Positions 55,824 to 64,000 are shown, numbered from the stretch's first letter. The stretch is 64,000 bases of DNA from Janthinobacterium sp. 344 (GCF_900112025.1 NZ_FOKL01000011.1:124001-188000); one strand, 5' to 3'. Made by a program: numbers and translations. Notes: a model not told the origin generated them from the sequence alone.

Positions 55824-56540
55824 ATGCTAGCAACTGATACCGCACTGGTGCTCTTTAGCGGTGGGCAAGATTCCACTACCTGCTTGGCCTGGGCCTTGAA
55901 ACACTATAGCCGTGTGGAAACGATTGGCTTTGACTATGGCCAGCGCCATGCGATCGAGCTGACCGTGCGCCCAGGCGTGCTGGAACAGATGCGCCAGCAG
56001 TCGCCCGAGTGGAATAGCCGCCTCGGCCCTGACCACATGATAGACCTGTCGCTGATTTCCGCCATTTCCGATACGGCCATGACGCAGAACGTCGAGATCG
56101 TCATGCAGGAAAATGGCTTGCCGAACACCTTCGTGCCGGGACGCAACTTGCTCTTCATGACGGTGGCCGCCACCGTGGCGTATCGCCGTGGCTTGACGGT
56201 GCTGGTGGGCGGCATGTGCGAGACGGATTTCTCCGGCTACCCGGATTGCCGTGACGACACGATGAAGGCGCTGCAAGTGGCCTTGAACCTGGGCATGAAC
56301 ACGCGCTTGAAGCTGGAAACGCCGCTGATGTGGCTGGACAAGGCGCAAAGCTGGGACCTGGCGGAAGACCTGGGCGGCCAGCCGCTCGTCGACCTGATAC
56401 GCAGCGGCACGCACACCTGCTACCTGGGCGAACGGGGTCAGTTGCACGACTGGGGCTATGGCTGCGGCACCTGCCCCGCGTGCGCGCTGCGCGCCAATGG
56501 CTACCAGCAATACGCGGCAAGAAAGGCTGCAGCGCAATAA
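55824..56540 (+). CDS. queC: 7-cyano-7-deazaguanine synthase QueC
   Basis: This 238-residue enzyme makes preQ0 from 7-carboxy-7-deazaguanine with ATP and ammonia in the queuosine pathway for tRNA. The PP-loop motif VLFSGGQDSTT is at residues 9-19. Further markers are FDYGQRHAIEL and VPGRNLLFMTVAATVAY. The C-terminal zinc site includes CGTCPACALRANGY. Queuosine is at position 34 of tRNA Tyr, His, Asn and Asp. No other que genes are adjacent. It is divergent from tamA; a fatty-acid-hydroxylase-type gene follows 79 bp later. Confidence 0.95.
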   Translation: MLATDTALVLFSGGQDSTTCLAWALKHYSRVETIGFDYGQRHAIELTVRPGVLEQMRQQSPEWNSRLGPDHMIDLSLISAISDTAMTQNVEIVMQENGLPNTFVPGRNLLFMTVAATVAYRRGLTVLVGGMCETDFSGYPDCRDDTMKALQVALNLGMNTRLKLETPLMWLDKAQSWDLAEDLGGQPLVDLIRSGTHTCYLGERGQLHDWGYGCGTCPACALRANGYQQYAARKAAAQ

Positions 56541-56618
56541 ACAGTTTGCGCCGTTTCTTCAAGCGGCGCGGCGGGGGCGTCGGCCATGCTGTGGTTTTTG
56601 CCACAGGAGTCGCTTGCC

Positions 56619-57524
56619 ATGAAATCCCTCTTTGCCGCGCTGTACGGCCCCGTGTTCTGGGCCGGTTTCATCGGCGCCGCCGCCTGGCTGGTGGCGGCGC
56701 GCCACCTGTCCCTGTGGGTCTTGCCGCCGCTATTGCTGCTGGCCCTGCTCACGTCCTTCCTGGCCGAGCGCTACCTGCCGTATGACGGCGACTGGAACCA
56801 GGATCAGGGCGACGGCGCGCGCGACATCGTGCACGCGCTCGTCAATGAAACGCTGTACCTGCTGGGCCTGGCCATCTTCCCCTGGCTGGCCGGGACGATG
56901 GCGCTGGGCCCATTCTGGCCAGGCGCGCTGCCGTTCTGGGGCGAGCTGCTGCTGGCCATCGTCATTGCCGACTTCGGCATCACCCTCGTGCATTACCTGA
57001 GCCACCGTTCCTATTTTCTGTGGAAACTGCATGCCGTGCACCACAGCGTGCAGCGCCTGTACGGTTTCAATGGCTGGATGAAGCATCCGCTGCATTTGCT
57101 GCTGGAAGCGGCGGGCGGCATGCTGCCCCTGCTGTTGCTGGGCATACCGGAGCGTGTCATGGGCGTGCTGGCGTTTGCCGTGGCGGTGCAATTGTTGTTG
57201 CAGCACGCGAATGTCGACATGCGCATGGGGCCGTTGCGCCACGTGTTCGCCTGGGCGCCCCTGCACCGTTTTCATCACATGAAGTACGGCACGGCCGGCG
57301 ACGTGAATTTCGGCCTGTTCTTTACCTGCTGGGACCGGCTGCTGGGTACGCGTTTCGACGCCCCCCGCTACCGCATGGCAGGGAAGGACCTGGGCATCGG
57401 CAGCCGTCCCGATTATCCATGCGCGTACGCAGCGCAACTGCTGGAGCCGTTCCGCGCGGAAGAGGGCGTGCGCGCGCCCGCGCCACCGGCCGCCTTGCGC
57501 CGCGTGCTCAATCGAGAAAAGTGA
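56619..57524 (+). CDS. sterol desaturase/fatty acid hydroxylase family protein
   Basis: This 301-residue membrane protein has several hydrophobic helices and the eight-histidine di-iron motifs of the fatty acid hydroxylase superfamily: VHYLSHRSYFLWKLHAVHHS in the centre and HRFHHMKYGT near the end. These enzymes use O2 and iron to hydroxylate or desaturate lipids in the membrane. The substrate is unknown. The ATG at 56619 is preceded by AGGAG; an upstream ATG at 56586 would add 11 residues. Its end overlaps the convergent AraC gene by 17 bases. Confidence 0.88.
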   Translation: MKSLFAALYGPVFWAGFIGAAAWLVAARHLSLWVLPPLLLLALLTSFLAERYLPYDGDWNQDQGDGARDIVHALVNETLYLLGLAIFPWLAGTMALGPFWPGALPFWGELLLAIVIADFGITLVHYLSHRSYFLWKLHAVHHSVQRLYGFNGWMKHPLHLLLEAAGGMLPLLLLGIPERVMGVLAFAVAVQLLLQHANVDMRMGPLRHVFAWAPLHRFHHMKYGTAGDVNFGLFFTCWDRLLGTRFDAPRYRMAGKDLGIGSRPDYPCAYAAQLLEPFRAEEGVRAPAPPAALRRVLNREK

Positions 57525-58191
57525 CCTGGAGGTGGCGCAGGCTGCGGTCGGCGCGCACGCCAAACAGGCTGCGCATGGTGCGCGAGAAATGCGCGGCATC
57601 GGCAAATCCGGCGCCGTGGGCGGCATCCGTCAAGGTGCTGCCGAGCAGGATCAGGCGGATGGCCAGACGCAGGCGGCGCCATCGCACCAGGCGCCGCACG
57701 GGCAAGCCCAGCTGGGCGCTGAACAATCGCTCCAGTTGGCTCAGCGACAGATGCGCCGCCTCGGCCACGGCCAGGGCGCTGACCTTGCCGGAGAGTAAAG
57801 CGTCGACCTGCTCCAGCGCCCGCTGCAGGCGCGCGTCGGGCAGGGGCAGCGAGGGCCGGGCCTGCAGGGCGGCGGCCAGCGTGTCCGGCGCGGGGCTATG
57901 CACCTCGCCCAGCACCGCCAGCAGGGCAGCCGCGCTGAAACGCTGCGGTTCGGCATACATGGTCAGCATGGGCGCCGGCGCCGCCACGATGGCGTGCGGG
58001 CGCAGGCTTGCCACCAGCAGGTGCTGCGCCGTGTGGACGGCGCCGTCCAGCGCGACCGTGAAAGGCGCACCCGTGCTCAGCATCAGCTGGTGCGCATAAT
58101 GGGCGTGGCTGGCCGTGGCGCCCGCTGCGCCATGCAAAATGGCAAAGTCCGGCGCCAGCCATACGCTTCCCTGCCAGCCTGCATGCTGCAC
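57508..58191 (-). CDS. AraC family transcriptional regulator
   Basis: This 227-residue regulator has a cupin-like N-terminal domain with HAHYAHQLMLSTG and a C-terminal AraC/XylS DNA-binding domain: VAEAAHLSLSQLERLFSAQL and GFADAAHFSRTMRSLFGV. It is cytoplasmic. It is divergent from the diguanylate cyclase gene and convergent with the hydroxylase, so its targets are not obvious. The effector is not known. Confidence 0.9.
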   Translation of the reverse strand: MQHAGWQGSVWLAPDFAILHGAAGATASHAHYAHQLMLSTGAPFTVALDGAVHTAQHLLVASLRPHAIVAAPAPMLTMYAEPQRFSAAALLAVLGEVHSPAPDTLAAALQARPSLPLPDARLQRALEQVDALLSGKVSALAVAEAAHLSLSQLERLFSAQLGLPVRRLVRWRRLRLAIRLILLGSTLTDAAHGAGFADAAHFSRTMRSLFGVRADRSLRHLQVTFLD

Positions 58192-58365
58192 ATGCCCCTC
58201 CGTGATGGTGAACCTCGGGGGCGATCATAGCAGCCGCTGCAGATCTGTTCCCAAGGCATCGAATTTGCCCGGAGAATACATAGTTGCAAAAATGAAATGT
58301 GTGGTCTTTTTGACACAAAATTCAGCATTGCAAGGCCCCGCGCTGTAACGTACTATCATTCTCAT

Positions 58366-58384
58366 CGACTACCGATGGTAGTCG
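58366..58384. promoter_or_regulatory. 19-bp palindrome upstream of the diguanylate cyclase gene
   Basis: CGACTACC and GGTAGTCG are separated by GAT to form a perfect dyad about 65 bases before the cyclase start. It could be a regulator site or a leader hairpin in its mRNA. No T-run follows, so it is unlikely to be a terminator. Confidence 0.45.
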
Positions 58385-58448
58385 TGCAGCCCGCTGCCAG
58401 CCTGCGGCCCTGAAGTGGTTTCCTGTCTATTCAGCGTGTCAGCCCGTC

Positions 58449-61400
58449 ATGCATATTCGCGCATCCCCGTCGTGGTTTTCCCGGCCAGTGTCGCACTGGG
58501 TGGGACCACGCGTGTTTGCGGCGCTGGTGCTGGCGCTGTGTCTGGGGCTGACGTATGGCGCCTGGCGCAATGCCGACGATGCCAGCGAGCAGCAGGTGCA
58601 GGCCGATTTCGATTTTCGCGTGCGTGAACTGGTGGGCAGCATCGTCGGCCGCATGCAGACCTACATCCAGGTGCTGCATGGCGTGCAGGGCTTGTATGCC
58701 AGTTCGCAGGAGGTGACGCGCGGCGAATTCCACGCCTATCTGGCGGTGCAGCAGGTGGACCGGCATTTTCCCGGCATCCACGGCATCGGCTACCTGCCGC
58801 TGCTGCCCGGCGGCGCGCGCGCGCAGCATGAGGCGCAGGTGCGCGCGCAAGGTTATCCCGACTACACCATCCGCCCGCCCGGCCAGCGTCAGTGGTACGC
58901 GCCCATCACGTATCTGGAGCCGTTGAGCGACAGCAACCTGCTGGCATTCGGTTTTGACATCTGGTCCGAGCCCGTGCGCCGCGCCGCCCTGGAGCAGGCG
59001 CGCGACGGGGGGCAGGCCGCGATGACGGGCAAGATCCGTCTGGTGCAGGACGGCGGCAGTCGCGAGGCGTATGGCTTCCTCGTGGTGCTGCCCGTATATG
59101 ACAATGGCTTGCCGCATGCCAGCGTGGAACAGCGTCGCGCGGCGCTGCGCGCCTGGGTCTTCGCGCCGTTTCGCATGGGCGACCTGATGGCGGGCGTGGG
59201 CGGCGAGGCGTCGCGCCAGCTGGACCTGGAAATCTACGATGGCGCGCAGCTGGCTGACGCGGCGCTGATGTATGACAGCCTGCCCGGCACGCAATCGGCC
59301 AGTGCCTCAGACACCCTGGCGTCGCAGCAAACGATCACCATCGCCGGCCATGCCTGGACCTTGCGCGTGCGCGCCATGCCGGGCTTCGATGGCGAGTTGC
59401 TGACGCGGCCGCGGGCCGTGGCCTGGACGGGCGTGCTGGTCAGCCTGGCATTGGCCCTGGCAGCGTGGCTGCTGGCGGCCAGCCGCGCCCGCGCGCAGGG
59501 GGCGCTGGCGCGCGCGAGCGAGCTGGCCGGCCAGCTGGAGCAGGGGCAGGCCAGCGTGCTGGCGATGGCCGAGGCGGCGCAGCGCAGCCAGGCCATGCTG
59601 CGCAACATCCTCGATTCGACCATCGACGGCATTCTGGTGGACAACATCGATGGCCGCATCTTTACCTCGAACCGGCGCTTCCGCGACTTGTGGCAAGTGC
59701 CCGATGCGCTCGACTGGCAAGCCGATGGCGACGCGCTGGTACGCCATGTGGCGAGCCAGCTGGAGCAGGCCGCCCCGTTCCTGGTGGCGCGCGCGCACGC
59801 GCCGCACGGCCACCGCGAGCGGCGCGATGTGCTGCACCTGCGCGATGGCCGGGTGATCGAGCAATACGTGCGTAGCATGCAATTGGGCAATGAGCAGGCG
59901 CGGCTGTGGACCTTCCGCGATATCAGCGAGCGCAGCCAGATGGAACGCCGCGAGCATACGCGGCGGCAAGTGCTGGAAATGCTGGCCACGGGCGCGCCGC
60001 TGGAACGCGTGCTGGAAAGCGTGGTGCTCAGCGTGCAGGCCGACCATCCCGCCATGCTGTGCAGCATCCTGCTGCTCGATGAACAGCGCCACCGCCTGGT
60101 GCTGGGCGCGGCGCCGGGCTTGCCCGCGTTTTTCAATTTGTCCAGCCACGGCCATGACCTCGATACCCTGCAAGGCGTGCACGGCATCGCGGCGCAGGCC
60201 TTGCGCGGTGGCCAGCGCGTCATCGTGGCCGACCTGCATGCCGATGCGGGTGCGCACGACACGATGGAACTGGCTTGGCGGGCCCAGCTGCAGTCATGCT
60301 GGGCCGAGCCCGTGCGTGGCGGCTCGGGCAAGCTGCTGGGCGTGCTGATGGCGTATCACCGCCAGCCCGCGCTGCCCGGCGCGGCGCACCTGGCGCGCCT
60401 GGGCGAGGCGGCGCACCTGGCCGGCATGGCCATCGAGCAGGCCCAGGTGGCGCTGGCGCTGCGCGCCGGCGAGGCGCGTTTCCGCAGCCTGTACGACCAT
60501 GCGCCGGTGGCCTTGTGGGAACAGGACTGGTCGGCCGTGCGCGCCGCGCTCGACGCCCTGGAACAGCAAGGCGTGGGCGAGCTGGCGGCCTGGCTGCAGG
60601 CCCATCCGGAGGAATTGAAAGGGCTGGCGAACAAGGTGCGCATCATCGATGCGAATGGCGCCGCGCTGGCGCAGGTGCGCGCCACCGAGGACGACCAGCG
60701 TCGCGGCGCGCTGAGCCTGGCGCAGAACTTCGACGACAGCGCCTTGCCGCGTTTTGGCGACGCCTTGCTGGCACTGGCCGGCGGCGCCCACCTGTACGAA
60801 TGCGAGAGCAGCTTCGTGCGCCTCGATGGCGCGGCGCGGCAAAATGAACTGAGCTTGCTGGTCATGCCGGGCCATGCGGACAGCCTCGACTTCATCATGG
60901 TCTCTTCGTTCGATATTACCGAGCGCAAGCGCATGAATGCGGAGCTGCTGCAACTGGCCACCACGGATTTCCTGACCGGCTTGCCGAACCGGCGCCAGTT
61001 CATGGCGTCGCTGGAAAATGAGCATGCGCGGCTGCAGCGCGAGCTGGCCAGTTGCGCCAGCGTGCTGATGCTCGATATCGATCACTTCAAGCGCGTCAAC
61101 GACGAACATGGCCACGCCGTGGGCGATGCCGTGCTGCGCCACCTGGGGGCGCTGATGTGCCAGGCGCTGCGCAAGGTCGACGTGCCGGGCCGCGTGGGCG
61201 GCGAGGAATTCGCCATTCTGCTGCCGGGGACGGACCTGGCCGCGGCGGCCGTGTTCGCCGAGCGCCTGCGGCGCCGCGTGGCGGAAAGTTCGCTGACCAT
61301 CGATGGCGGCATCGTGATCACCATCACGGTGAGCATCGGCATGGCGGCCATGGCCGGCACCGATGCCGATTGCGATGCCGTGCTGGCGCGCGCCGACGAA

Positions 61401-61493
61401 GCGCTGTACCGCGCCAAGCGCGGCGGTCGCAACCGCATCGAACAGAATGACGGCGGCAGCGATGGCGTGCTCAGCAAGTTCATGGCGCAGTGA
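58449..61493 (+). CDS. membrane diguanylate cyclase with CHASE, PAS and GAF domains
   Basis: This 1014-residue signalling protein makes cyclic di-GMP. A first membrane helix (FAALVLALCLGLTYGAW) is followed by a periplasmic CHASE sensor domain (FPGIHGIGYLPLLPG, YPDYTIRPPGQRQWYAPI), a second helix near residue 325, a PAS domain, a GAF-like region (LERVLESVVLSVQADHPAM), a second PAS-like region and a C-terminal GGDEF domain. The catalytic motif is GGEEF, which is active in many enzymes, and the RKVD inhibitory site lies five residues before it. No EAL phosphodiesterase domain is present. It probably links an external signal to biofilm or motility control. Confidence 0.93.
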   Translation: MHIRASPSWFSRPVSHWVGPRVFAALVLALCLGLTYGAWRNADDASEQQVQADFDFRVRELVGSIVGRMQTYIQVLHGVQGLYASSQEVTRGEFHAYLAVQQVDRHFPGIHGIGYLPLLPGGARAQHEAQVRAQGYPDYTIRPPGQRQWYAPITYLEPLSDSNLLAFGFDIWSEPVRRAALEQARDGGQAAMTGKIRLVQDGGSREAYGFLVVLPVYDNGLPHASVEQRRAALRAWVFAPFRMGDLMAGVGGEASRQLDLEIYDGAQLADAALMYDSLPGTQSASASDTLASQQTITIAGHAWTLRVRAMPGFDGELLTRPRAVAWTGVLVSLALALAAWLLAASRARAQGALARASELAGQLEQGQASVLAMAEAAQRSQAMLRNILDSTIDGILVDNIDGRIFTSNRRFRDLWQVPDALDWQADGDALVRHVASQLEQAAPFLVARAHAPHGHRERRDVLHLRDGRVIEQYVRSMQLGNEQARLWTFRDISERSQMERREHTRRQVLEMLATGAPLERVLESVVLSVQADHPAMLCSILLLDEQRHRLVLGAAPGLPAFFNLSSHGHDLDTLQGVHGIAAQALRGGQRVIVADLHADAGAHDTMELAWRAQLQSCWAEPVRGGSGKLLGVLMAYHRQPALPGAAHLARLGEAAHLAGMAIEQAQVALALRAGEARFRSLYDHAPVALWEQDWSAVRAALDALEQQGVGELAAWLQAHPEELKGLANKVRIIDANGAALAQVRATEDDQRRGALSLAQNFDDSALPRFGDALLALAGGAHLYECESSFVRLDGAARQNELSLLVMPGHADSLDFIMVSSFDITERKRMNAELLQLATTDFLTGLPNRRQFMASLENEHARLQRELASCASVLMLDIDHFKRVNDEHGHAVGDAVLRHLGALMCQALRKVDVPGRVGGEEFAILLPGTDLAAAAVFAERLRRRVAESSLTIDGGIVITITVSIGMAAMAGTDADCDAVLARADEALYRAKRGGRNRIEQNDGGSDGVLSKFMAQ

Positions 61494-61868
61494 TTACAGG
61501 CTGTGCTGGCGCGCTTGCGCCTGCTTGCGGTTGCGGCTGACCAGCAGCCAGACGATGGCGACGGGAATCAGCAGCGGCAGCAGCACGGGCGTGCTGAGGG
61601 CCAGCGCCAGCACCACGCAGAACGCCAGCACGGCGAGCAGCACCATGCCCACGCCGGCGAGCACCACGCCCATGACGACGGCCACGCACACCAGCACGAG
61701 GGCCGCGATCAGGACGCCGCCACCGGCAAATACCAGGCCGAACAGCCACTCGAGGGGACCGTCGATGTCGCTGCCGTTGAACTGCATGTGCATGTCCGTG
61801 GCGCCGATCTTGTCGAGGAACAGGCAGGCCAGCATGAGGATGAGGACGAAGGTGAGCAATTTTTTCAT
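61494..61868 (-). CDS. small inner-membrane protein
   Basis: This 124-residue protein has a signal-like start (KKLLTFVLILMLACLFL), then two more long hydrophobic stretches (LVLVCVAVVMGVVLAGVGMV and LLPLLIPVAIVWLLVS) and a basic, soluble tail (SRNRKQAQARQ). AGAGG lies upstream of its ATG at 61868. It is likely a membrane protein with two or three helices. No family is recognised. It converges on the diguanylate cyclase gene, with its stop directly after the cyclase stop. Confidence 0.7.
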   Translation of the reverse strand: MKKLLTFVLILMLACLFLDKIGATDMHMQFNGSDIDGPLEWLFGLVFAGGGVLIAALVLVCVAVVMGVVLAGVGMVLLAVLAFCVVLALALSTPVLLPLLIPVAIVWLLVSRNRKQAQARQHSL

Positions 61869-62021
61869 GGTAAGCCTCTGAGTGGGGTGTCGGGGTGTTG
61901 CATGCTCACACTCTAGTGGCGCACCGGGCCGGCCGCCAGTGGCGTGCGACAGGCCGTCATTTTCACGGTATGGAAGGTCTTGGTGGGCAGGAAACGCTGA
62001 TCGGGAACAAGATTTCTTTTC

Positions 62022-62049
62022 TTGTAATACGCGCAAGCCGTCCTATACT
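62022..62049 (+). promoter_or_regulatory. sigma70-like promoter of the 78-residue protein
   Basis: TTGTAA (62022-62027) and TATACT (62044-62049) are 16 bases apart, a good match to sigma-70. Transcription would start near 62056, and AAGGAGGG (62067-62074) follows at a good distance before the ATG at 62079. The three signals together support the following small gene. Confidence 0.65.
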
Positions 62050-62078
62050 GAACACCTCAGTCTCGCAAGGAGGGCAAC

Positions 62079-62315
62079 ATGCTTTTGTTTGCAGATACCG
62101 GGGATCAATCGCTATCCCCCCTTACCCATCGAATCACGCGCCAGCGCAGCGCCCCGCAGTCTTGTGCCGAGCCTGTCGGCGCGCCATCGGCGATTCCGCC
62201 GATTATCATCAATCCCTTCAACTACCATGCACCGTTGCCGGCCATCGACCCGCGCTGGGTGCCACCCGGTCCGCCGCTGACCTGGCCCGCCCGGCCGGCC
62301 ATGTCCATGTGCTGA
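62079..62315 (+). CDS. small hypothetical protein with strong translation signals
   Basis: This 78-residue frame has a consensus promoter and a near-perfect ribosome-binding site (AAGGAGGG, 4 bases before the ATG). The protein has no hydrophobic or signal segment. It is rich in Pro, Ala and Arg and contains a patch PAMSMC at the end. It has no homology I recognise. A terminator hairpin lies just after it at 62353. Signals favour a real gene, but it could be a regulatory RNA with an incidental frame. Confidence 0.5.
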   Translation: MLLFADTGDQSLSPLTHRITRQRSAPQSCAEPVGAPSAIPPIIINPFNYHAPLPAIDPRWVPPGPPLTWPARPAMSMC

Positions 62316-62352
62316 CTGCGCCCGCTGACATTCATGGCACGCCTGGCAGTGA

Positions 62353-62375
62353 AAAAGCCCGCAGCGCGGGCTTTT
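62353..62375. terminator. bidirectional terminator hairpin
   Basis: AAAAGCCCGC (62353-62362) pairs with GCGGGCTTTT (62366-62375) around AGC. The T-rich end serves the plus strand and the A-rich start serves the minus strand, so it can end both the small gene and the PEP-CTERM gene. Confidence 0.8.
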
Positions 62376-62392
62376 GCCGGTGCATGGCCGCA

Positions 62393-63031
62393 TCACGATG
62401 ATTTGCGGCGCAGCATGAAGCCCAGCAGACCCAGGCCGGCCAGCAGCATGGCATAGGTTTCCGGTTCCGGCACGGCGGCGATGAAGGCGTGGTTGTCGCT
62501 CTCAAAGGCATCCTGGCCGGGCGAGTGGAAGGCGACCGAGGTAAATTTCGCCCCTGCGCCGGCCCACGCGTTGACATACAGGCCCACCGATTGATCGCCA
62601 CTGGCGCTGACGCCGCCCAGGGTGGCGATTTGCGAGCCCGTCAAAGTGACCGTGCTCTGATCGCCCATGGTGAAGACGACGCTGTTATACGTGTCTGGCG
62701 AACCCATGTAAAAACAAAAATAGCTGAGCCCGCCATTGAAGGTGGCCATGCCGGGCGTGATCTGACCATTCGTCACGCCGACGGAATAGAAGGCCGTCAT
62801 GTCGTTCGGTGGTTGCGCGGCATAGGTGGGGTGGCCGCTGGTAAACACGGATCCCGTATAGTTGCTTGGCAACAAACCATCGTTGAAGTCGATCGTCGTG
62901 GCGCCGGCCACCGACGTGACGAGACCTTCACCGGCCACTGCCGTGCCGCCCGTGGTGAACGTGGGGACGGCGCTGGCGGTGCCGGCGGCAACAGTCAACG
63001 TGGCCAAGGCCAGGGTAGTCAAGAGTTTCAT
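62393..63031 (-). CDS. PEP-CTERM sorting-domain protein
   Basis: This 212-residue exported protein has an N-terminal signal peptide (LLTTLALATLTVAAGTASA) and a C-terminal PEP-CTERM tail: VPEPETYAMLLAGLGLLGFM followed by LRRKSS. Exosortase recognises the PEP motif, removes the tail and releases or anchors the protein for the cell surface or extracellular matrix. The middle part is a beta-rich domain typical of PEP-CTERM proteins and of unknown function. The ATG at 63031 has GAGGGA at a suitable distance. The exosortase gene is not in this window. Confidence 0.9.
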   Translation of the reverse strand: MKLLTTLALATLTVAAGTASAVPTFTTGGTAVAGEGLVTSVAGATTIDFNDGLLPSNYTGSVFTSGHPTYAAQPPNDMTAFYSVGVTNGQITPGMATFNGGLSYFCFYMGSPDTYNSVVFTMGDQSTVTLTGSQIATLGGVSASGDQSVGLYVNAWAGAGAKFTSVAFHSPGQDAFESDNHAFIAAVPEPETYAMLLAGLGLLGFMLRRKSS

Positions 63032-63396
63032 TTTTTTAATCCCTCTGATGTGTATGGTTGTGCACAGCTTGTTTACAGCGAGGAGGTCATTGCCTGGCGT
63101 GCGGATGCTATGCGGCGTGCTGGGTCGAGGGGCGTCGCGGGAGGAAGAGTTTCTTGATGCCAAGCATTACTAGATGCAATATTTGAATATAAAAAACACA
63201 ATTCAGATTGCAAATTCATAATAGGTTTACTTGAGCAATATCAAAGCGGGATCGCTAGAACAAAGCTACTAATTTGATACCTTGCCTTATTGCCCGGATC
63301 GACTATGGCAGCGGCCGCTTTCGCGTGCGCCAGGGCGGCACGGGCGGGCGTTTTCGTCTATCATGCTAGCCCCGACCTTCCACCACGAGCACCGCC
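63032..63396. other. 365-bp gap upstream of the last gene
   Basis: An AT-rich stretch (63174-63290) without a supported reading frame separates the PEP-CTERM gene from the gene at 63397. It probably holds promoters for both, but no clear -35/-10 pair or operator was found by eye. No RNA gene was recognised. Confidence 0.5.
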
Positions 63397-63909
63397 ATGA
63401 GTACCGATTTCCCCGACTTTTCCGACGCAGCAGCCGAGCAAGACAATGACGCCCCGATCCAGGAGCCGCGCCTGTGGGTGGGCAACGGCTGGACGGCGCG
63501 CGTGATCAAGAATGAGGAAGATGAAGGCTGGGCCGTGGCCATGATCAAGGATGGCGAACCGGAGCCGGCGCTGGTGGGGCCGTGGACCATGGGCCGCGAC
63601 AAGAAAAACCCGAAGCCGCTCGACGTCAATGCCTTCAATACCCTGGTCAAGACGGCGTCCGAGGTGCTGCGCCGCCACGAGCAGCAGCTGCATGCGCAAT
63701 TGCACAAGAACCTGTTCGTTGCCACCGACGAGGGGCAGATCAAGGTGATGTTCGACATCGTGCCCGACGAAGACCACCCGTACGCGGAACTGAGCGCCTA
63801 CGACGCGGACGGCGAACAGATCGCCAAGGTGCGCACCTCGGCCGCGTTCAAGTTCAATGCCACCTCCGCGGCCAACTGGATCGAAGGCGGCTACCGCCGG
63901 CCAGGCTAG
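63397..63909 (+). CDS. conserved hypothetical cytoplasmic protein (170 aa)
   Basis: This 170-residue protein has an acidic start (MSTDFPDFSDAAAEQDNDAP), then a beta-rich region with WVGNGWTARVIKNEEDEGWA and GPWTMGRDKKNPKPLD, then a long helix (LVKTASEVLRRHEQQLHAQL). It lacks a signal peptide and membrane segment. I recognise no family, although the composition is that of a conserved soluble protein. It is a single gene with no partner on its strand in the window. Confidence 0.7.
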   Translation: MSTDFPDFSDAAAEQDNDAPIQEPRLWVGNGWTARVIKNEEDEGWAVAMIKDGEPEPALVGPWTMGRDKKNPKPLDVNAFNTLVKTASEVLRRHEQQLHAQLHKNLFVATDEGQIKVMFDIVPDEDHPYAELSAYDADGEQIAKVRTSAAFKFNATSAANWIEGGYRRPG

Positions 63910-63912
63910 CAA

Positions 63913-64000
63913 AATCTACTGCGCGGCACGCTTTGCGGCTTCCGATGCTCGCTGTACTTGAGTACAGCTGCGCGTCTCAGCCGTAAATCGAAGCCGCTCG
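63913..64000. repeat. interspersed stem-loop repeat, copy B (cut by window end)
   Basis: This is the second copy of the repeat at 309-400. It starts just after the previous gene stop and shares the CTACTGCGCG, CGATGCTC and CAGCTGCGCGTCTC blocks. Its hairpin pairs CTGTAC (63952-63957) with GTACAG (63962-63967), where copy A has CTGTGC and GCACAG. The window ends inside this copy. Both copies lie after a gene end, suggesting a role at transcript ends or a mobile repeat that settles there. Confidence 0.6.

Noticed and set aside
1..64000. Insertion sequences, prophage genes, integrases or att sites
   Set aside because: No transposase, integrase or phage structural protein motif was seen. The only repeats are the REP-like palindromes, the interspersed stem-loop element and the AEC array.

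Overview
The window looks like a chromosomal stretch from a high-GC betaproteobacterium of the Oxalobacteraceae, most like Janthinobacterium or Massilia. The reasons are the strong G/C bias at third codon positions, a subclass B3 metallo-beta-lactamase (a class known from Janthinobacterium), a PhaM-type PHA granule regulator, a PEP-CTERM protein, a Csu-type pilus cluster, and GGGGTCAGACCC palindromes between genes. This is inference from gene content, not a species identification. No IS element, prophage, CRISPR array, rRNA or tRNA was seen. The window reads as core and accessory chromosome, with islands defined by function.

1-11 kb: the end of a thiolase gene and an enoyl-CoA hydratase; a divergent TetR/RibD-like pair sharing a perfect operator palindrome; then two paralogous metallophosphoesterases flanking a B3 metallo-beta-lactamase and the RNA ligase gene rtcB. 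rtcB is preceded by an unusual leader: promoter, an 11-codon peptide ending Ser-Lys-Tyr-Tyr-His, competing stem-loops and a strong intrinsic terminator. After that come a LysR/pirin pair, a YcaC-like hydrolase, a solute-binding protein and PnuC.

11-27 kb: a TonB-dependent receptor, an AraC-type response regulator, and a four-gene Csu/spore-coat-U pilus operon with a compact SCPU-like protein convergent to its end. Next are regulators, an AEC transporter whose 3' end is repeated in a 143-bp tandem array, a PaiB/OsmC operon facing a MocR regulator, 3-methyladenine glycosylase, and an MnmC whose methyltransferase half looks degenerate.

27.7-32.5 kb: the most notable island. It carries a rhodanese, an EpsC/SrpH-type serine acetyltransferase, a small XRE regulator, a SrpI-type Family 2A encapsulin shell, and a cysteine desulfurase with a roughly 190-residue disordered N-terminus, which is the expected cargo. 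Both gene blocks are preceded by the same 11-bp sequence. Together they would form a protein shell loaded with desulfurase that handles cysteine-derived sulfur, with serine acetyltransferase feeding cysteine synthesis.

32.6-49 kb: a soluble histidine kinase with a TPR response regulator, PhaM, two DUF3108 proteins, an MksF-MksE-MksB-like condensin operon without a JetD nuclease, a DUF4424 protein and an S9 peptidase.

49-64 kb: tamA-tamB, queC, a fatty acid hydroxylase/AraC pair, a large CHASE-PAS-GAF-GGDEF diguanylate cyclase, small proteins, and a PEP-CTERM protein. A structured interspersed repeat occurs near both ends of the window (about 309-400 and 63913-64000), with compensatory changes in its stem.
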